Shown: in pieces, positions 33,904 to 42,742 of the stretch | Numbering within the stretch: the stretch's first letter is position 1 | How the letters are laid out: every line of letters begins with the position of its first letter | Assembly: GCF_000380145.1 (NCBI RefSeq) | Contig: NZ_KB904631.1 | Span: 1-62,564 of the forward strand | Direction: 5' to 3' | DNA: 62,564 nt | Source of the DNA: Streptococcus thoraltensis DSM 12221 | GTDB lineage: Bacteria > Bacillota > Bacilli > Lactobacillales > Streptococcaceae | The notes under the pieces: model-generated | What the model was told of the DNA's origin: nothing | The model's input: the letters and a program-made list of their open reading frames with translations, nothing else | The model's database searches: none | Program-made: the position numbers and the translations under genes

Positions 33904-33950
33904 ATCTTAAAAAAGAAAAGCTAAGTCAGATATACCCGACCTAGCTTAGG
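33904..33950 (-). terminator. Intra-operon hairpin with U-rich tail
   Basis: On the minus strand AAGCTAGGTC / GACTTAGCTT (9 of 10 paired) around GGGTATATCT, then TTCTTTTTT. It lies between the isomerase stop and the epimerase start, so it probably lowers expression of the last two genes. Confidence 0.65.
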
Positions 33951-33951
33951 T

Positions 33952-34470
33952 TTACCGTTTAATATTCGGGTTTGTAAAAATATCTGAAGCATCATCACTC
34001 TGTGACGAAAATTCTGAAACAATTGCGCCTTCTGACCCAGCTTGGAACCAGTGTTTAATATCTGGTTTTATAGTATACTGTTCTCCCGCTTGAAGCACTA
34101 CCTCGTGAAAAATAGTGTAAAAATCTTTCGACTTTTCAGGAATTACAGCAGAAATCGTATCTGTTTCATTCCCTTCCACATAGAGATAAACTAGACCTTT
34201 CCTCACACGGAATGTCTCCTGCTTGCCCTCAATTTCCAAATGATTTCCTCGTCTTGGGTGGCGATGCTCAGGACATGTTTGACCTGGAAGTAAAACCATC
34301 TCCTTAGCACAATAGCGGTCATTGTTGACATATACGATGAGATTAAGTCCTTCTTGCTCAATATTATTTAAACCAAAATCAGCAAATTCAATATTTGATA
34401 ATTCATTTTCGCTAAATACAACACCTGATTCTTCATAAAATTTAAGCACACGTTCTTTGTAATTCATCAC
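33952..34470 (-). CDS. D-lyxose isomerase, cupin type
   Basis: 172 residues. Cupin core with metal ligands visible in PEHRHPRRGNHLE (His, His, Glu) and a later His in IKPDIKHWFQAG. Length and sequence match the bacterial D-lyxose ketol-isomerases (the E. coli O157 sugar isomerase EcSI family), which convert D-lyxose to D-xylulose and also act on D-mannose. Xylulokinase two genes on would take the product. Some annotations call this family simply 'sugar isomerase'. Confidence 0.82.
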   Translation of the reverse strand: MMNYKERVLKFYEESGVVFSENELSNIEFADFGLNNIEQEGLNLIVYVNNDRYCAKEMVLLPGQTCPEHRHPRRGNHLEIEGKQETFRVRKGLVYLYVEGNETDTISAVIPEKSKDFYTIFHEVVLQAGEQYTIKPDIKHWFQAGSEGAIVSEFSSQSDDASDIFTNPNIKR

Positions 34471-34488
34471 TAAAACCTCTCTTAGAAA

Positions 34489-35589
34489 TTAGCTAATTTT
34501 CAAATCACTAAAGTCAATATCTTCTTCCTTAATGATTTCCTCGAATGACTCATTCGGATCAACGGGTTTCATTAATACGATAAAGGTAATAGCATGGGCA
34601 ATAGAACCAATTAGAAGCGCAATGACAAACATCATTCCATGATTACCAGTCATAGTAGGAACAGCAAACATGCCTGAGGCAGGAATGTGGGAATCAGCAC
34701 CCCAATACATTGAAAGAGCACCAAATACGCCCCCACCTACACCTGTAGCAATCATATTTTTAAGCCAGTTTTTAAATACGATTGGGAAACAACCTTCAGT
34801 AATTTGACAAAATCCCATAGGAATAGCTGATTTTAGGGTGTCAACATCTTGTTTGTCAAAGACATTTTTCCCTACGATTTTTTGTAAAATATATGCCACA
34901 CCATATCCAAAAGGTGTAATCATAGATGCACCAATCAGAACTGTAAGTGGCTCATAAATTGACTCTGAAAACATTGCAAATACTACAGCAAATACTGTTT
35001 TATTAATTGGTCCACCATAATCAATACTTGAAAGAATTCCAATAATGAGACCATACAAAATTAATTGAGAGCTATTCAATCCTTGCAAATAAGTGGTTAA
35101 GAGTCCAACTAGGTAATTGATAGGAGAGCCAAGAACATAATACATAACCATTCCAGCAAAGAAGGATGAAATAAATGGTACAACAAGTGTTGGCATTAAG
35201 CCTTCCATCCATTTAGGAACTTTTATATTTGTATAAAGTAATAAGGTTATAATCCCCGATACAAATCCTGCAGCAATACCCCCAATAAATCCAGTATTAA
35301 TTCCGTGGGCAACAAAACCTACAATCAGTCCTGGGGCAATACCAGGTTTATCTGCTATAGAATAAGCAATCGCTACGGATACAATCATCGGCAAATAGCC
35401 TAGACCATATCCACCCATCGTTGTCATCGTATCTGCAAAATTAAAACCTGCTGAGAAGTCCGTAATAGATGTTCCCCCCATTATATTTCCAATTGCTAGC
35501 AAGAATCCTGCAGCACAGACAACTGGTAAGAAAAATGAGATTGCTGTCATCAAATGTTTTTTAAAGCCTAAATTTGATAAAGAATTCAT
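34489..35589 (-). CDS. PTS fructose-type EIIC
   Basis: 366 residues, about 9-10 helices, fructose/mannitol-family EIIC (GYLPMIVSVAIAYSIADKPG, GFVSGIITLLLYTNIKVP, GMFAVPTMTGNHGMM). It forms the membrane channel; the sugar is phosphorylated at C1 during entry, if the substrate is a ketose. There is no fused IIA or IIB; those are separate genes here. Lies 2 nt after the EIIB gene, so co-translated. Substrate unknown; context suggests a C5 ketose or hexulose. Confidence 0.87.
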   Translation of the reverse strand: MNSLSNLGFKKHLMTAISFFLPVVCAAGFLLAIGNIMGGTSITDFSAGFNFADTMTTMGGYGLGYLPMIVSVAIAYSIADKPGIAPGLIVGFVAHGINTGFIGGIAAGFVSGIITLLLYTNIKVPKWMEGLMPTLVVPFISSFFAGMVMYYVLGSPINYLVGLLTTYLQGLNSSQLILYGLIIGILSSIDYGGPINKTVFAVVFAMFSESIYEPLTVLIGASMITPFGYGVAYILQKIVGKNVFDKQDVDTLKSAIPMGFCQITEGCFPIVFKNWLKNMIATGVGGGVFGALSMYWGADSHIPASGMFAVPTMTGNHGMMFVIALLIGSIAHAITFIVLMKPVDPNESFEEIIKEEDIDFSDLKIS

Positions 35590-35591
35590 GG

Positions 35592-35906
35592 CTAATCTCC
35601 TTTATTTATTTCTTCAAGTTTTTCGATTAACTTATTAGGTGACTTCACAACTAGACTAGTTGGAACCTCAACAACCTTTTTATTTTCAAAACGGTCACGA
35701 CCATTAATTTTTATATCAGCAGCAATGATGACAATATCAGCTTTGGCAATCTCCTCATCAGTTAATGAATCTTGTCTTCCAGCTAAACCTTGTGTTTCAA
35801 TATGTACGTTATGTCCTCGAGATAGACCTGCTTGTACTAATTTTTCTTTAGCAATATAAGTATGTGCAATACCTGCTGTACATGCAGCAATTCCAACAAT
35901 ATTCAT
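35592..35906 (-). CDS. PTS fructose-type EIIB
   Basis: 104 residues. Phosphocysteine loop GIAACTAGIAHTYIAKE with Cys9, the typical position for fructose EIIB, and the following DIVIIAADIKINGRDRFENK, also family-typical. Accepts phosphate from a EIIA and gives it to the sugar bound in EIIC. AGGAGG site upstream; 40 nt after the aldolase gene. Confidence 0.9.
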   Translation of the reverse strand: MNIVGIAACTAGIAHTYIAKEKLVQAGLSRGHNVHIETQGLAGRQDSLTDEEIAKADIVIIAADIKINGRDRFENKKVVEVPTSLVVKSPNKLIEKLEEINKGD

Positions 35907-35946
35907 GATGCTTTACCTCCTATTCTTGATAGCAATTTAATAGTTT

Positions 35947-36822
35947 TTATTGGAAATAATATTTAGCCTTATCTACTGCATTAAATAATTCATTTTTAGC
36001 TCGTACGACTTTTTCTGTTTCAATCATTGGTTCTGGGAAAATCACATTTGGCTCACGTTTTTCAAGGTTTCCATCATTCAAAAGTTCTCTAAGCTTCTCA
36101 GCAAATACAATTTTTATATCACTTGAGATATTAATTTTTGAGATACCATGTTCAACAGCTGAACTAATTTCTGCATCTGGGTTACCAGAACCTCCATGAA
36201 GGACGAGGGGCACTGAAACTTTGCTTACGATTTCGTCTAAAATATCAATTCTAAGTTTTGGCTTGATATCTTTCGGATATAAACCGTGCGAAGTTCCAAT
36301 ACCAATTGCCAGACTATCACACCCAGTTTGTTCAACAAAGTCTCTAGCAACATCTGGTTCAGTATAAATCCCTTCTTCTAGACCACCTTCAACATTATTA
36401 CCTGTGTTACCAATTGTTCCAAGTTCTGCTTCAACGGAAACACCTACAGCATGAGCAGCTTCTACTACTTTTTTTGTCATTTCAACATTTTTCTCATAAG
36501 GTGCCAACGACTGGTCAATCATAACTGACGTAAAACCGAGCTGAATCGCATGAATAACCTGTTCATAACTTGCACCATGATCAAGGTGAATGGCAACTGG
36601 TACTTTTGCTTTATGAGCTTCGTCAATACATTGTGCAACAAAACTGTCTGTCAAAAAGCTTAATTCATCTGGGTGAATCGCAATAATAAACGGCGTCTTT
36701 GTTTCCTCACATGCTTTCACAGTAGCATTAAGTAGTTGACCTGAACCACAGTTATATGCTGGAATTGCAAAGTGATTATTTTGAGCAACTGTCAATAATT
36801 CTTTTCCTGATACTAAAACCAT
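35947..36822 (-). CDS. Class II ketose-phosphate aldolase
   Basis: 291 residues, TIM-barrel zinc aldolase of the fructose/tagatose-bisphosphate family: AIPAYNCGSGQLLNA, VAIHLDHGASYEQV (catalytic/zinc Asp-His), AELGTIGN, TSHGLYP, VLHGGSG and KINISSDI. Cleaves a ketose mono- or bisphosphate to dihydroxyacetone phosphate plus an aldehyde. Lying within a PTS operon, it may act on the ketose 1-phosphate made by this PTS. Exact substrate (fructose-1,6-bisP, tagatose-bisP, xylulose-1-P) cannot be told from sequence. Confidence 0.85.
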   Translation of the reverse strand: MVLVSGKELLTVAQNNHFAIPAYNCGSGQLLNATVKACEETKTPFIIAIHPDELSFLTDSFVAQCIDEAHKAKVPVAIHLDHGASYEQVIHAIQLGFTSVMIDQSLAPYEKNVEMTKKVVEAAHAVGVSVEAELGTIGNTGNNVEGGLEEGIYTEPDVARDFVEQTGCDSLAIGIGTSHGLYPKDIKPKLRIDILDEIVSKVSVPLVLHGGSGNPDAEISSAVEHGISKINISSDIKIVFAEKLRELLNDGNLEKREPNVIFPEPMIETEKVVRAKNELFNAVDKAKYYFQ

Positions 36823-36849
36823 AATATATTTCCTCTTTTCTAAATTTTT

Positions 36850-37329
36850 TTATTTGTTAGCTGTAAATAGTTCGTGCAACTCATCTTTAGATTTGACTCT
36901 TACAAGTTCATCAACAAACTCTTCATGAGCTAAGAGTTTGGCAATTTCTTGTAATAATAAGATATGTGTCATATTCGTATCGTGGTCGGTTACGGCAAAC
37001 ATGATGACTACCTTGACGGGCTTACCATCTAGAGTCTCCCATTCAATTTCATTTTCAAGTACCGCTACTGCTATTGTGGTCTCATTGACAGCATTAGATT
37101 TACCATGAGGTATCGCAATACCTTGACCAATCCCTGTCATCCCTTCAGTTTCCCTAACATACACATCATCGATAAAAGCCTCCTCATCAGAAGTGTATCC
37201 TTGCTTAAATAATAAACTTCCTAATTCATGTATGACATCATCCTTAGTTTTTGAAGCAGAAGGTACAATCATCAACTCTTTATGAACCACTTGATCCAAG
37301 ATTATTCCGTCCTTCTCCGCTACACCCAT
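36850..37329 (-). CDS. PTS EIIA, fructose/mannitol type
   Basis: 159 residues. EIIA-2 domain with phosphohistidine in GIGQGIAIPHGKSNAV (~70), then VIMFAVTDHDTN and HILLLQEIAKLL, the usual family pattern. Receives phosphate from HPr. The neighbouring gene encodes a second, more divergent EIIA. AGGAGG site at 37333-37338 overlaps the end of that gene. Confidence 0.88.
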   Translation of the reverse strand: MGVAEKDGIILDQVVHKELMIVPSASKTKDDVIHELGSLLFKQGYTSDEEAFIDDVYVRETEGMTGIGQGIAIPHGKSNAVNETTIAVAVLENEIEWETLDGKPVKVVIMFAVTDHDTNMTHILLLQEIAKLLAHEEFVDELVRVKSKDELHELFTANK

Positions 37330-37332
37330 ATA

Positions 37333-37803
37333 TTACCTCCTTATATCTCCTTGTATTAAGTACGTTTCTAAAATGTTAACAATATCTTTACTATTTTTTA
37401 TAGACTCTATGCTATTAGTAAATTTTTCTGACGCAAGAGACTGCATTATCGAAATCATTCTTTTTACATTTTCAGTTTCTGGACTTCTACTATGTGGAGT
37501 AATTAGACAAAATACTTTATTAACTTTGCTTCCATCAACACACCTCCAATCAATCACAGATTTGTCGAACGTTAAGATAGCCAGATGCACATCTCTGACA
37601 ATATCATTGGTGAGAAATACATGTGGAACTGCAATTCCTTTTTCCAGTCCTGTACTAGAAATTTCTTCTCTTTCGACCATGCTATTAAAAATCACATTTG
37701 TATCCGCTTCCAATTTATCTGATAAAAATAATGCAACTTTATATAAAGCTCCATTTTTATCATAGATACCATTCAAATCACCTGATAGTAAGAAATCAAC
37801 CAT
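37333..37803 (-). CDS. PTS EIIA-like protein, divergent
   Basis: 156 residues of EIIA-2 type: GLEKGIAVPHVFLTND keeps the His but has Val in place of the usual Gly after it, and KVFCLITPHSRSPE replaces the usual VxxxVAPxDxxxH region. Overlaps the regulator gene by 8 nt, so made together with it. Possibly a dedicated phosphate donor that senses transport and modifies the PRD regulator, while the other EIIA serves the transporter. Inference only. Confidence 0.8.
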   Translation of the reverse strand: MVDFLLSGDLNGIYDKNGALYKVALFLSDKLEADTNVIFNSMVEREEISSTGLEKGIAVPHVFLTNDIVRDVHLAILTFDKSVIDWRCVDGSKVNKVFCLITPHSRSPETENVKRMISIMQSLASEKFTNSIESIKNSKDIVNILETYLIQGDIRR

Positions 37804-39271
37804 TATTTACAATCTCCTCAATGACATGGGTTAAAGACTCTATATCCCTATTTGTCAGAATAGAGCTAACCAGAACTATCGGAATGTCCACTTGCTGTAT
37901 GATTGGTATGGTAGTTATTAGTAAATCAATCTGCTCGTCCATACATTCTACGATTTTTTGAATGGCTATGCTGGAAGTGACTCCAACAATTTTAAGCATT
38001 GGAAATGATTTGCGAACTTTAACCGCAATGAGTTCAGAAGTTCCTATTCCCGTTGTACATACAATATAAGCATTTACTTTTTTCCTCTCTAATTCTATAT
38101 ACCTAGCAAAATATAAACAGATAAATCCAGACTCATCTTCCGATATTTTTGATAGATGAAATTCTTCTTCAACTTCAAGGGAGGACTCAGAAACTGCTCT
38201 AAAAATATCTCCATACTCCACTTGAATGTCACTTAACAAGGCATTAGGGAGATAAACCTGATTTGATAAACGTTGAAGTAAGTATTTAATATGATTTTCA
38301 AGTTCTTGGAATAATTCCCGAGAAAACTTTTTATTCAGTTTTTTTGAAACTCTTTCTATAAAACTTAGTGCGACTTGATTAGATTTTGGAATATAAATAC
38401 GTTCTGTAGCATCATCAGATATTCGAGCTGTGCTAAGATATTCGAAAAGATAAACTACTTCAGAGTCGTTTGGAACAACACCGATATACTGTCCAATATT
38501 GTCAACAATTTTCTTACAAACACTGTAAATTTCGGGTGAGAACAGTTTTTCTTCCCGGAGAAGGATTGTCGCTTGATCGTGAGGACTGATGTGACGAAAC
38601 AGTCTTATTCGTTCAATTAAAACGTAGATGTGAGCAAACAAACTAATATTGTATGGGTAGTTGATAGATATTCCTAAGGCTGTTGAAGCATATTCAATTT
38701 GTTGTATGGTAAAAAGAAAGTCCTCTGAACTATTAAGCCCATTAGAGTATTCTTCCAAGGCAGAAATATCTGTCGTTTGATTGAGGTTTAAAACAGTTTC
38801 CATAATTGCTGCACGGATATCTTTCTCATTCCCTTCAATTGACATATGCCGATTGCTTCTGACTAAGTTAAGACCCCACTTTTCAATTTTCTTTGAAATT
38901 ATCATCCTATCTTTAGAAATGACCGATTCACTAACATAAAATTTTTCATACAAATCGTAAGTTCTTTTTCGTTTTGGTGCAACAAAAAGTAACTCTTTAA
39001 TAATTTCATTGCACCTCTCTTCAATTGCCGACTCCTCAGTCATGTTATCTTGTTTCAAATAAACTCCCTGATTTAGCTTAAAACCTCTGCCTCTTTTAGA
39101 AAGAATTGTTTGAGTATCCCCTGCCCCTCTGAATTGTGAATTAATCTCTTTAATATGCCTTGATACCGTAGCCTTAGAGACAGCAAGTTCAATTGCAATT
39201 TGTTCAGAGGTAACAAAATCTGATTGATGATTCAAAAAGTTAATGATTTCTTGATTTAACTGCCGCTTCAT
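37796..39271 (-). CDS. BglG/MtlR-type PRD transcriptional activator
   Basis: 491 residues. N-terminal HTH (~8-65, ELAVSKATVSRHIKEINSQF), a second HTH-like segment (~85-150, YEKFYVSESVISKDRMIISK), PRD domains at ~175-375 with His residues such as ISPHDQ and LENHIKYL, then an EIIB-like domain with Cys in AYIVCTTGIGTSELIAVKVR. No complete EIIA domain is fused, consistent with the adjacent separate EIIA. Such proteins activate their PTS operon when dephosphorylated by transport. It is first in the operon, so likely autoregulated; a perfect dyad lies in its promoter. RNA antitermination is less likely because an N-terminal HTH is present. Confidence 0.85.
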   Translation of the reverse strand: MKRQLNQEIINFLNHQSDFVTSEQIAIELAVSKATVSRHIKEINSQFRGAGDTQTILSKRGRGFKLNQGVYLKQDNMTEESAIEERCNEIIKELLFVAPKRKRTYDLYEKFYVSESVISKDRMIISKKIEKWGLNLVRSNRHMSIEGNEKDIRAAIMETVLNLNQTTDISALEEYSNGLNSSEDFLFTIQQIEYASTALGISINYPYNISLFAHIYVLIERIRLFRHISPHDQATILLREEKLFSPEIYSVCKKIVDNIGQYIGVVPNDSEVVYLFEYLSTARISDDATERIYIPKSNQVALSFIERVSKKLNKKFSRELFQELENHIKYLLQRLSNQVYLPNALLSDIQVEYGDIFRAVSESSLEVEEEFHLSKISEDESGFICLYFARYIELERKKVNAYIVCTTGIGTSELIAVKVRKSFPMLKIVGVTSSIAIQKIVECMDEQIDLLITTIPIIQQVDIPIVLVSSILTNRDIESLTHVIEEIVNNG

Positions 39272-39295
39272 CGTTCATCCTCCTCTTCAACTATT

Positions 39296-39362
39296 ATTAT
39301 ATCTCACTTTAAATACGTTAAATTGTCATAGAATGAGTTTAGCAAAACGCATTCTATGACAA
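39296..39362 (-). promoter_or_regulatory. Island operon promoter with 13-bp perfect dyad
   Basis: Minus-strand -10 TATAAT at 39296-39301, 25 nt before the regulator start, with a weak -35. Immediately upstream, TTGTCATAGAATG (39323-39335) and CATTCTATGACAA (39350-39362) form a perfect 13-bp inverted repeat with a 14-nt spacer. Placement over and upstream of the -35 suits an activator site for the PRD regulator. Confidence 0.65.
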
Positions 39363-39378
39363 CTGAAGATGTTCACAC

Positions 39379-39733
39379 TCATGTGGATTTTGTCTTGCTC
39401 ATATAAGGCTACCAACTTTATTAGCATTATCAGTTTTTTATGACTCAATCCAGTCTTTTTCTTTGACAATCGTCACGGTTTCAATGCTAGCATTGACTTT
39501 CTTTTCCAACGGGGCAAAAAATATAGTCTTTTGAATTAACCTTGATACACGGTCACTTTCGACCTGCCCTACTCATACTCTTCTAAAATCAAAAGCAGAC
39601 TTTGCTGACCTGATTTGATGAACTTCAATTCTATCTGAATCGGCTTCGCATAGTCTGCTTTTGATTTTCCTTGAGTATCAAGTACTTTCCACACCTTAGT
39701 TCTTTGTTCTGAAAGGTAATTCATGTGACTATA
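39379..39733. repeat. Right flanking direct repeat of sugar island (with BOX-in-MITE copy F)
   Basis: Second copy of 31086-31353. Starts within the half terminator sequence TCATGTGGATTTTGT and ends at the MITE terminus GTGACTATA (39733). The MITE spans 39522-39733 and contains a full BOX-like element (~39575-39679, TACTCTTCTAAAATC ... GATTTTCCTTGAGTAT). The reading-frame remnant ending VKEKDWIES-stop is also present here, with Leu for Ser near its start. Confidence 0.85.
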
Positions 39734-39777
39734 AATCAACAAGCGGAAAAATTTTGATAGGTCATCATGCTACTTAC

Positions 39778-42009
39778 TTATCGCACTGTTTCAACTTTCC
39801 AACGAGATACTCCTCTATAACGAATAGCCCCCTCTTGGTCTGTACGATAGGTTGTCATTTTCTCTACCTCAAATCGTTCCAACGTTTCATCATTGGGATG
39901 ATGGTAACGGTTATTAAGACCTGCTGAGACTAAAGCTACTTTTGCGTTGATATGTTTTAAAAATGCTGGATCAGAAGACCCTTTCGACCCGTGGTGACCC
40001 GCTTTTAAAACATCTACTGGCAAGTTTGGATATTGGGAAAGCAAGGCTTTTTCCCCTTCAACCTCCAAATCACCAGTAAAAAGAAACCGTTTATCAAGCA
40101 ATTGACCATAGAGGACAAGTGAATCATTGTTACCTCCATCCCCTTGAGACCACGGGTAGAGAACACGAAGAGATGACCCCATAATAGCAATCTGATCTCC
40201 TGCCTGAATCAAGCGCACTTTTATTTTTAAGGCTTGTAGTTCTTTCACAAAAGATGACTTCGTCATCGCCCCAGGACTAATCAAAATTTCCTTAATCTTA
40301 AAGTGCTTGGCTAAAACGGTCATATCGCCCATATGATCGGTGTCAGTGTGGGTAATTAAAAGTTGGTCAATAGTTGAAATCCCACGACTTTTCAAATATG
40401 GTATTGAAGTCTTTTCAGCATTAGCCGTTACCTGTCGTTTGCGCCATTCCTCTTTCTGGGTAAAATCAACTCGACCTCCAGTATCGATTAAAAGCGTCTT
40501 CCCTCTCATATCCCTTATCAAAATGGAATCACCTTGCCCAATATCCATGACGGTCACTTCATTTTCCAAAGGATTTTTCGTCACAGCAAACAAAAAGATG
40601 ATGCCTAACAAAAGCCAAAGTCTGAGCTTTTTTTCTTTACCAAAATCATGCAAAACAGCTAAAAGAACAAGCATTAAGACGAGAACTGCTGAGTTAGGAC
40701 TGCCAAAAACCAGAGGTTTAGGCGATAGCTGATCCGCCCACTTAATAACTAATTCTAAAAAAGAAAAGAAGGGATTAAAAAAGTTTAGAGGCACCAAAGG
40801 ACTCGCTAATAAAACCAGACTTAACAAGGGTAAAATGAACACATCAAAAATCGCTGAAAAGCAGGCTGTTAAAAGGATCGATAAGGGCTGAAAAGTCCCA
40901 AAGTAAAAGATAAGTAAGGGCAAGATACCAAAGGATAAAACCAAACTCTCAGCGACTGCTTTGCGGCAACCTGAGAGTGACTCTAAATCCAGTCTTGACA
41001 ATATAAAAGCATAGGCAAAAGATAACACACCACCTATAGTCTCAAGAAAATGAGGCGAAAGGAAAAAGAGTATCAGCATCGTCAGACCTAAATTATCCCA
41101 CTTACGAAAACCAAACTGCCTAAGGATAACTTGAAGTAAACTACGCACAACAGAGATGGTAAAACCAGTTAAACCAGCATAAAGAAAAGAAAATGGTAAG
41201 AGAAAATAGATAAAATGCTCTCTCAAAATGCCTAATCGCAGAAGGATTGTCCGGAAAATTCCTATAAAAAAGCCCACCTGCATGCCTGAAAGAGCAAAGA
41301 GATGAATAATCCCCAAGTCCGTGTAAATATCACTCATCTCATCAAAAGACTTGTCCAAATAGCCCAATAAAAGCCCCGTCATATAATGCTTCATAGGTGG
41401 AAGAAAGTTTTGATTGATATGAACGAGGAGCTGTCGCCGCCATAATCTAACCCATTCACTTGGATTTTTAGGATTATCTGATTTGATTGACTCAATAGCT
41501 TTGACTTGCGCAATGCCATAAATTCCCTCACGCTTCAAGTAAGCGGCATAGTCAAATCCCTTGAAATTGCGTTGACCAACCGGCTTCTCAACTCTTGCTG
41601 CTACTTTTAAAATAACCACTTGATTAAGCTCTTGAAAATACGTTTTCTCCGATATGGACTGCAGTTGATAATAAAGCTGATAAGTTTGCTTCCCCTGAAC
41701 AGCACGCGCCGAAAGCAAATCACCGTCTACCGAGAGACTATCAGGAATTAAGCGTAATTCTGAAACCTGACTGGGTAAATTCTTCTCTAACTTATCTTGT
41801 CTGTGGTCGATGAAAGCAAAATAAAGCGAAAATGAAACGATAATAACTACAGTCTGCCAAATCGTCTTTTTATGGTATTGTTTGATAAGACATGTAAAAG
41901 CAATCATTGCCAATAAAATGGCTAGCCAAGATTTGGTAAAAATAATGAAGTAGCTCAAAGCTACTAAAAAAGCCAAATACATTGGCTTTAGCGTCATATT
42001 TTCAATCAA
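39778..42009 (-). CDS. comEC: Competence DNA channel ComEC
   Basis: 743 residues. N-terminal helices and an OB-like DUF4131 domain, the Competence domain (~190-480; LFALSGMQVGFFIGIFR, GLTGFTISVVRSLLQVILRQ) and a C-terminal metallo-beta-lactamase domain (~500-740) with TVMDIGQGDSILI, LITHTDTDHMGDM and VLKAGHHGSKGSSD. Forms the membrane pore for single-stranded DNA during transformation; the MBL part may degrade the other strand. Overlaps comEA by 8 nt. Full length, so DNA uptake machinery here looks intact. Confidence 0.94.
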   Translation of the reverse strand: MIENMTLKPMYLAFLVALSYFIIFTKSWLAILLAMIAFTCLIKQYHKKTIWQTVVIIVSFSLYFAFIDHRQDKLEKNLPSQVSELRLIPDSLSVDGDLLSARAVQGKQTYQLYYQLQSISEKTYFQELNQVVILKVAARVEKPVGQRNFKGFDYAAYLKREGIYGIAQVKAIESIKSDNPKNPSEWVRLWRRQLLVHINQNFLPPMKHYMTGLLLGYLDKSFDEMSDIYTDLGIIHLFALSGMQVGFFIGIFRTILLRLGILREHFIYFLLPFSFLYAGLTGFTISVVRSLLQVILRQFGFRKWDNLGLTMLILFFLSPHFLETIGGVLSFAYAFILSRLDLESLSGCRKAVAESLVLSFGILPLLIFYFGTFQPLSILLTACFSAIFDVFILPLLSLVLLASPLVPLNFFNPFFSFLELVIKWADQLSPKPLVFGSPNSAVLVLMLVLLAVLHDFGKEKKLRLWLLLGIIFLFAVTKNPLENEVTVMDIGQGDSILIRDMRGKTLLIDTGGRVDFTQKEEWRKRQVTANAEKTSIPYLKSRGISTIDQLLITHTDTDHMGDMTVLAKHFKIKEILISPGAMTKSSFVKELQALKIKVRLIQAGDQIAIMGSSLRVLYPWSQGDGGNNDSLVLYGQLLDKRFLFTGDLEVEGEKALLSQYPNLPVDVLKAGHHGSKGSSDPAFLKHINAKVALVSAGLNNRYHHPNDETLERFEVEKMTTYRTDQEGAIRYRGVSRWKVETVR

Positions 42010-42673
42010 CAGTCACTTCCTCACGCAGTTTTTCAAGCGTCTTCTCACCAATACCAGAGACATTTGAGAGGTCATCCACCGATTTAAAGCCGCCGTTGCT
42101 ATCACGATAGTCTAAAATATCCTGAGCTCGCTTTTGACCAATACCAGAAATAGTCTGTAAATCAGCTAGCGTAGCCTTATTGAGGTTGACTTTGTCGGCA
42201 GAGCCTTCTGAGAAGTCAGTTGCGTTTGAAGGGGCAGCGCTTGATGTAATGACTGAGATATTTTCGCCTTGACTCGCCACATAAATAACGGCTTCATCAC
42301 TTAATTTCTGAGCAAAATTGACAGACTTTCGGTCTGCCTCTTCTTTTAACCCACCCGCTAATAAAATAGCATCATTGACACGACTGCCAGTTGGTAAGTC
42401 GTAAACCCCAGGATTTTTGACCGCTCCTTTGACATCAATAGTTATCATATCCGATGATTGTGATTTTTCCTCTTGAGAAGATTTTTCTGAAGACATGGCT
42501 GTGCTTCTGAAATTTTCTGACTGTCCTGACCATGATGGTAACAGCTCTTCCTGAGCTTTCTTTGAAGGATTTACCAGAAGAAAAAGACAGACTACAAAGA
42601 GTAAAGCAACTAATCCTCCCAGCCCCACGATAACTTTGTTGGTACGGATTTTTTCTAAAATATCCTCAAACAT
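42002..42673 (-). CDS. comEA: Competence DNA receptor ComEA
   Basis: 223 residues. One N-terminal membrane anchor (~15-34, VIVGLGGLVALLFVVCLFLLV), a Ser/Glu-rich stalk, a SLBB domain (~75-140, MITIDVKGAVKNPGVYDLP) and a C-terminal helix-hairpin-helix pair (~160-220, VNLNKATLADLQTISGIGQK ... LSNVSGIGEKTLEKL) that binds double-stranded DNA. Delivers DNA to ComEC. AGGAGG site upstream of the ATG. Confidence 0.94.
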   Translation of the reverse strand: MFEDILEKIRTNKVIVGLGGLVALLFVVCLFLLVNPSKKAQEELLPSWSGQSENFRSTAMSSEKSSQEEKSQSSDMITIDVKGAVKNPGVYDLPTGSRVNDAILLAGGLKEEADRKSVNFAQKLSDEAVIYVASQGENISVITSSAAPSNATDFSEGSADKVNLNKATLADLQTISGIGQKRAQDILDYRDSNGGFKSVDDLSNVSGIGEKTLEKLREEVTVD

Positions 42674-42709
42674 GATTTTCCTCCTACTTATTTATTCGAA
42701 AGAAAAACA

Positions 42710-42737
42710 AAAAAAACTCCAGACAATCTGAAGTTTT
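42710..42737 (-). terminator. Terminator after plsC
   Basis: On the minus strand AACTTCAGA / TCTGGAGTT (8 of 9 paired) around TTG, followed by TTTTTT. Lies 6 nt after the acyltransferase stop. Confidence 0.78.
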
Positions 42738-42742
42738 GCGCA

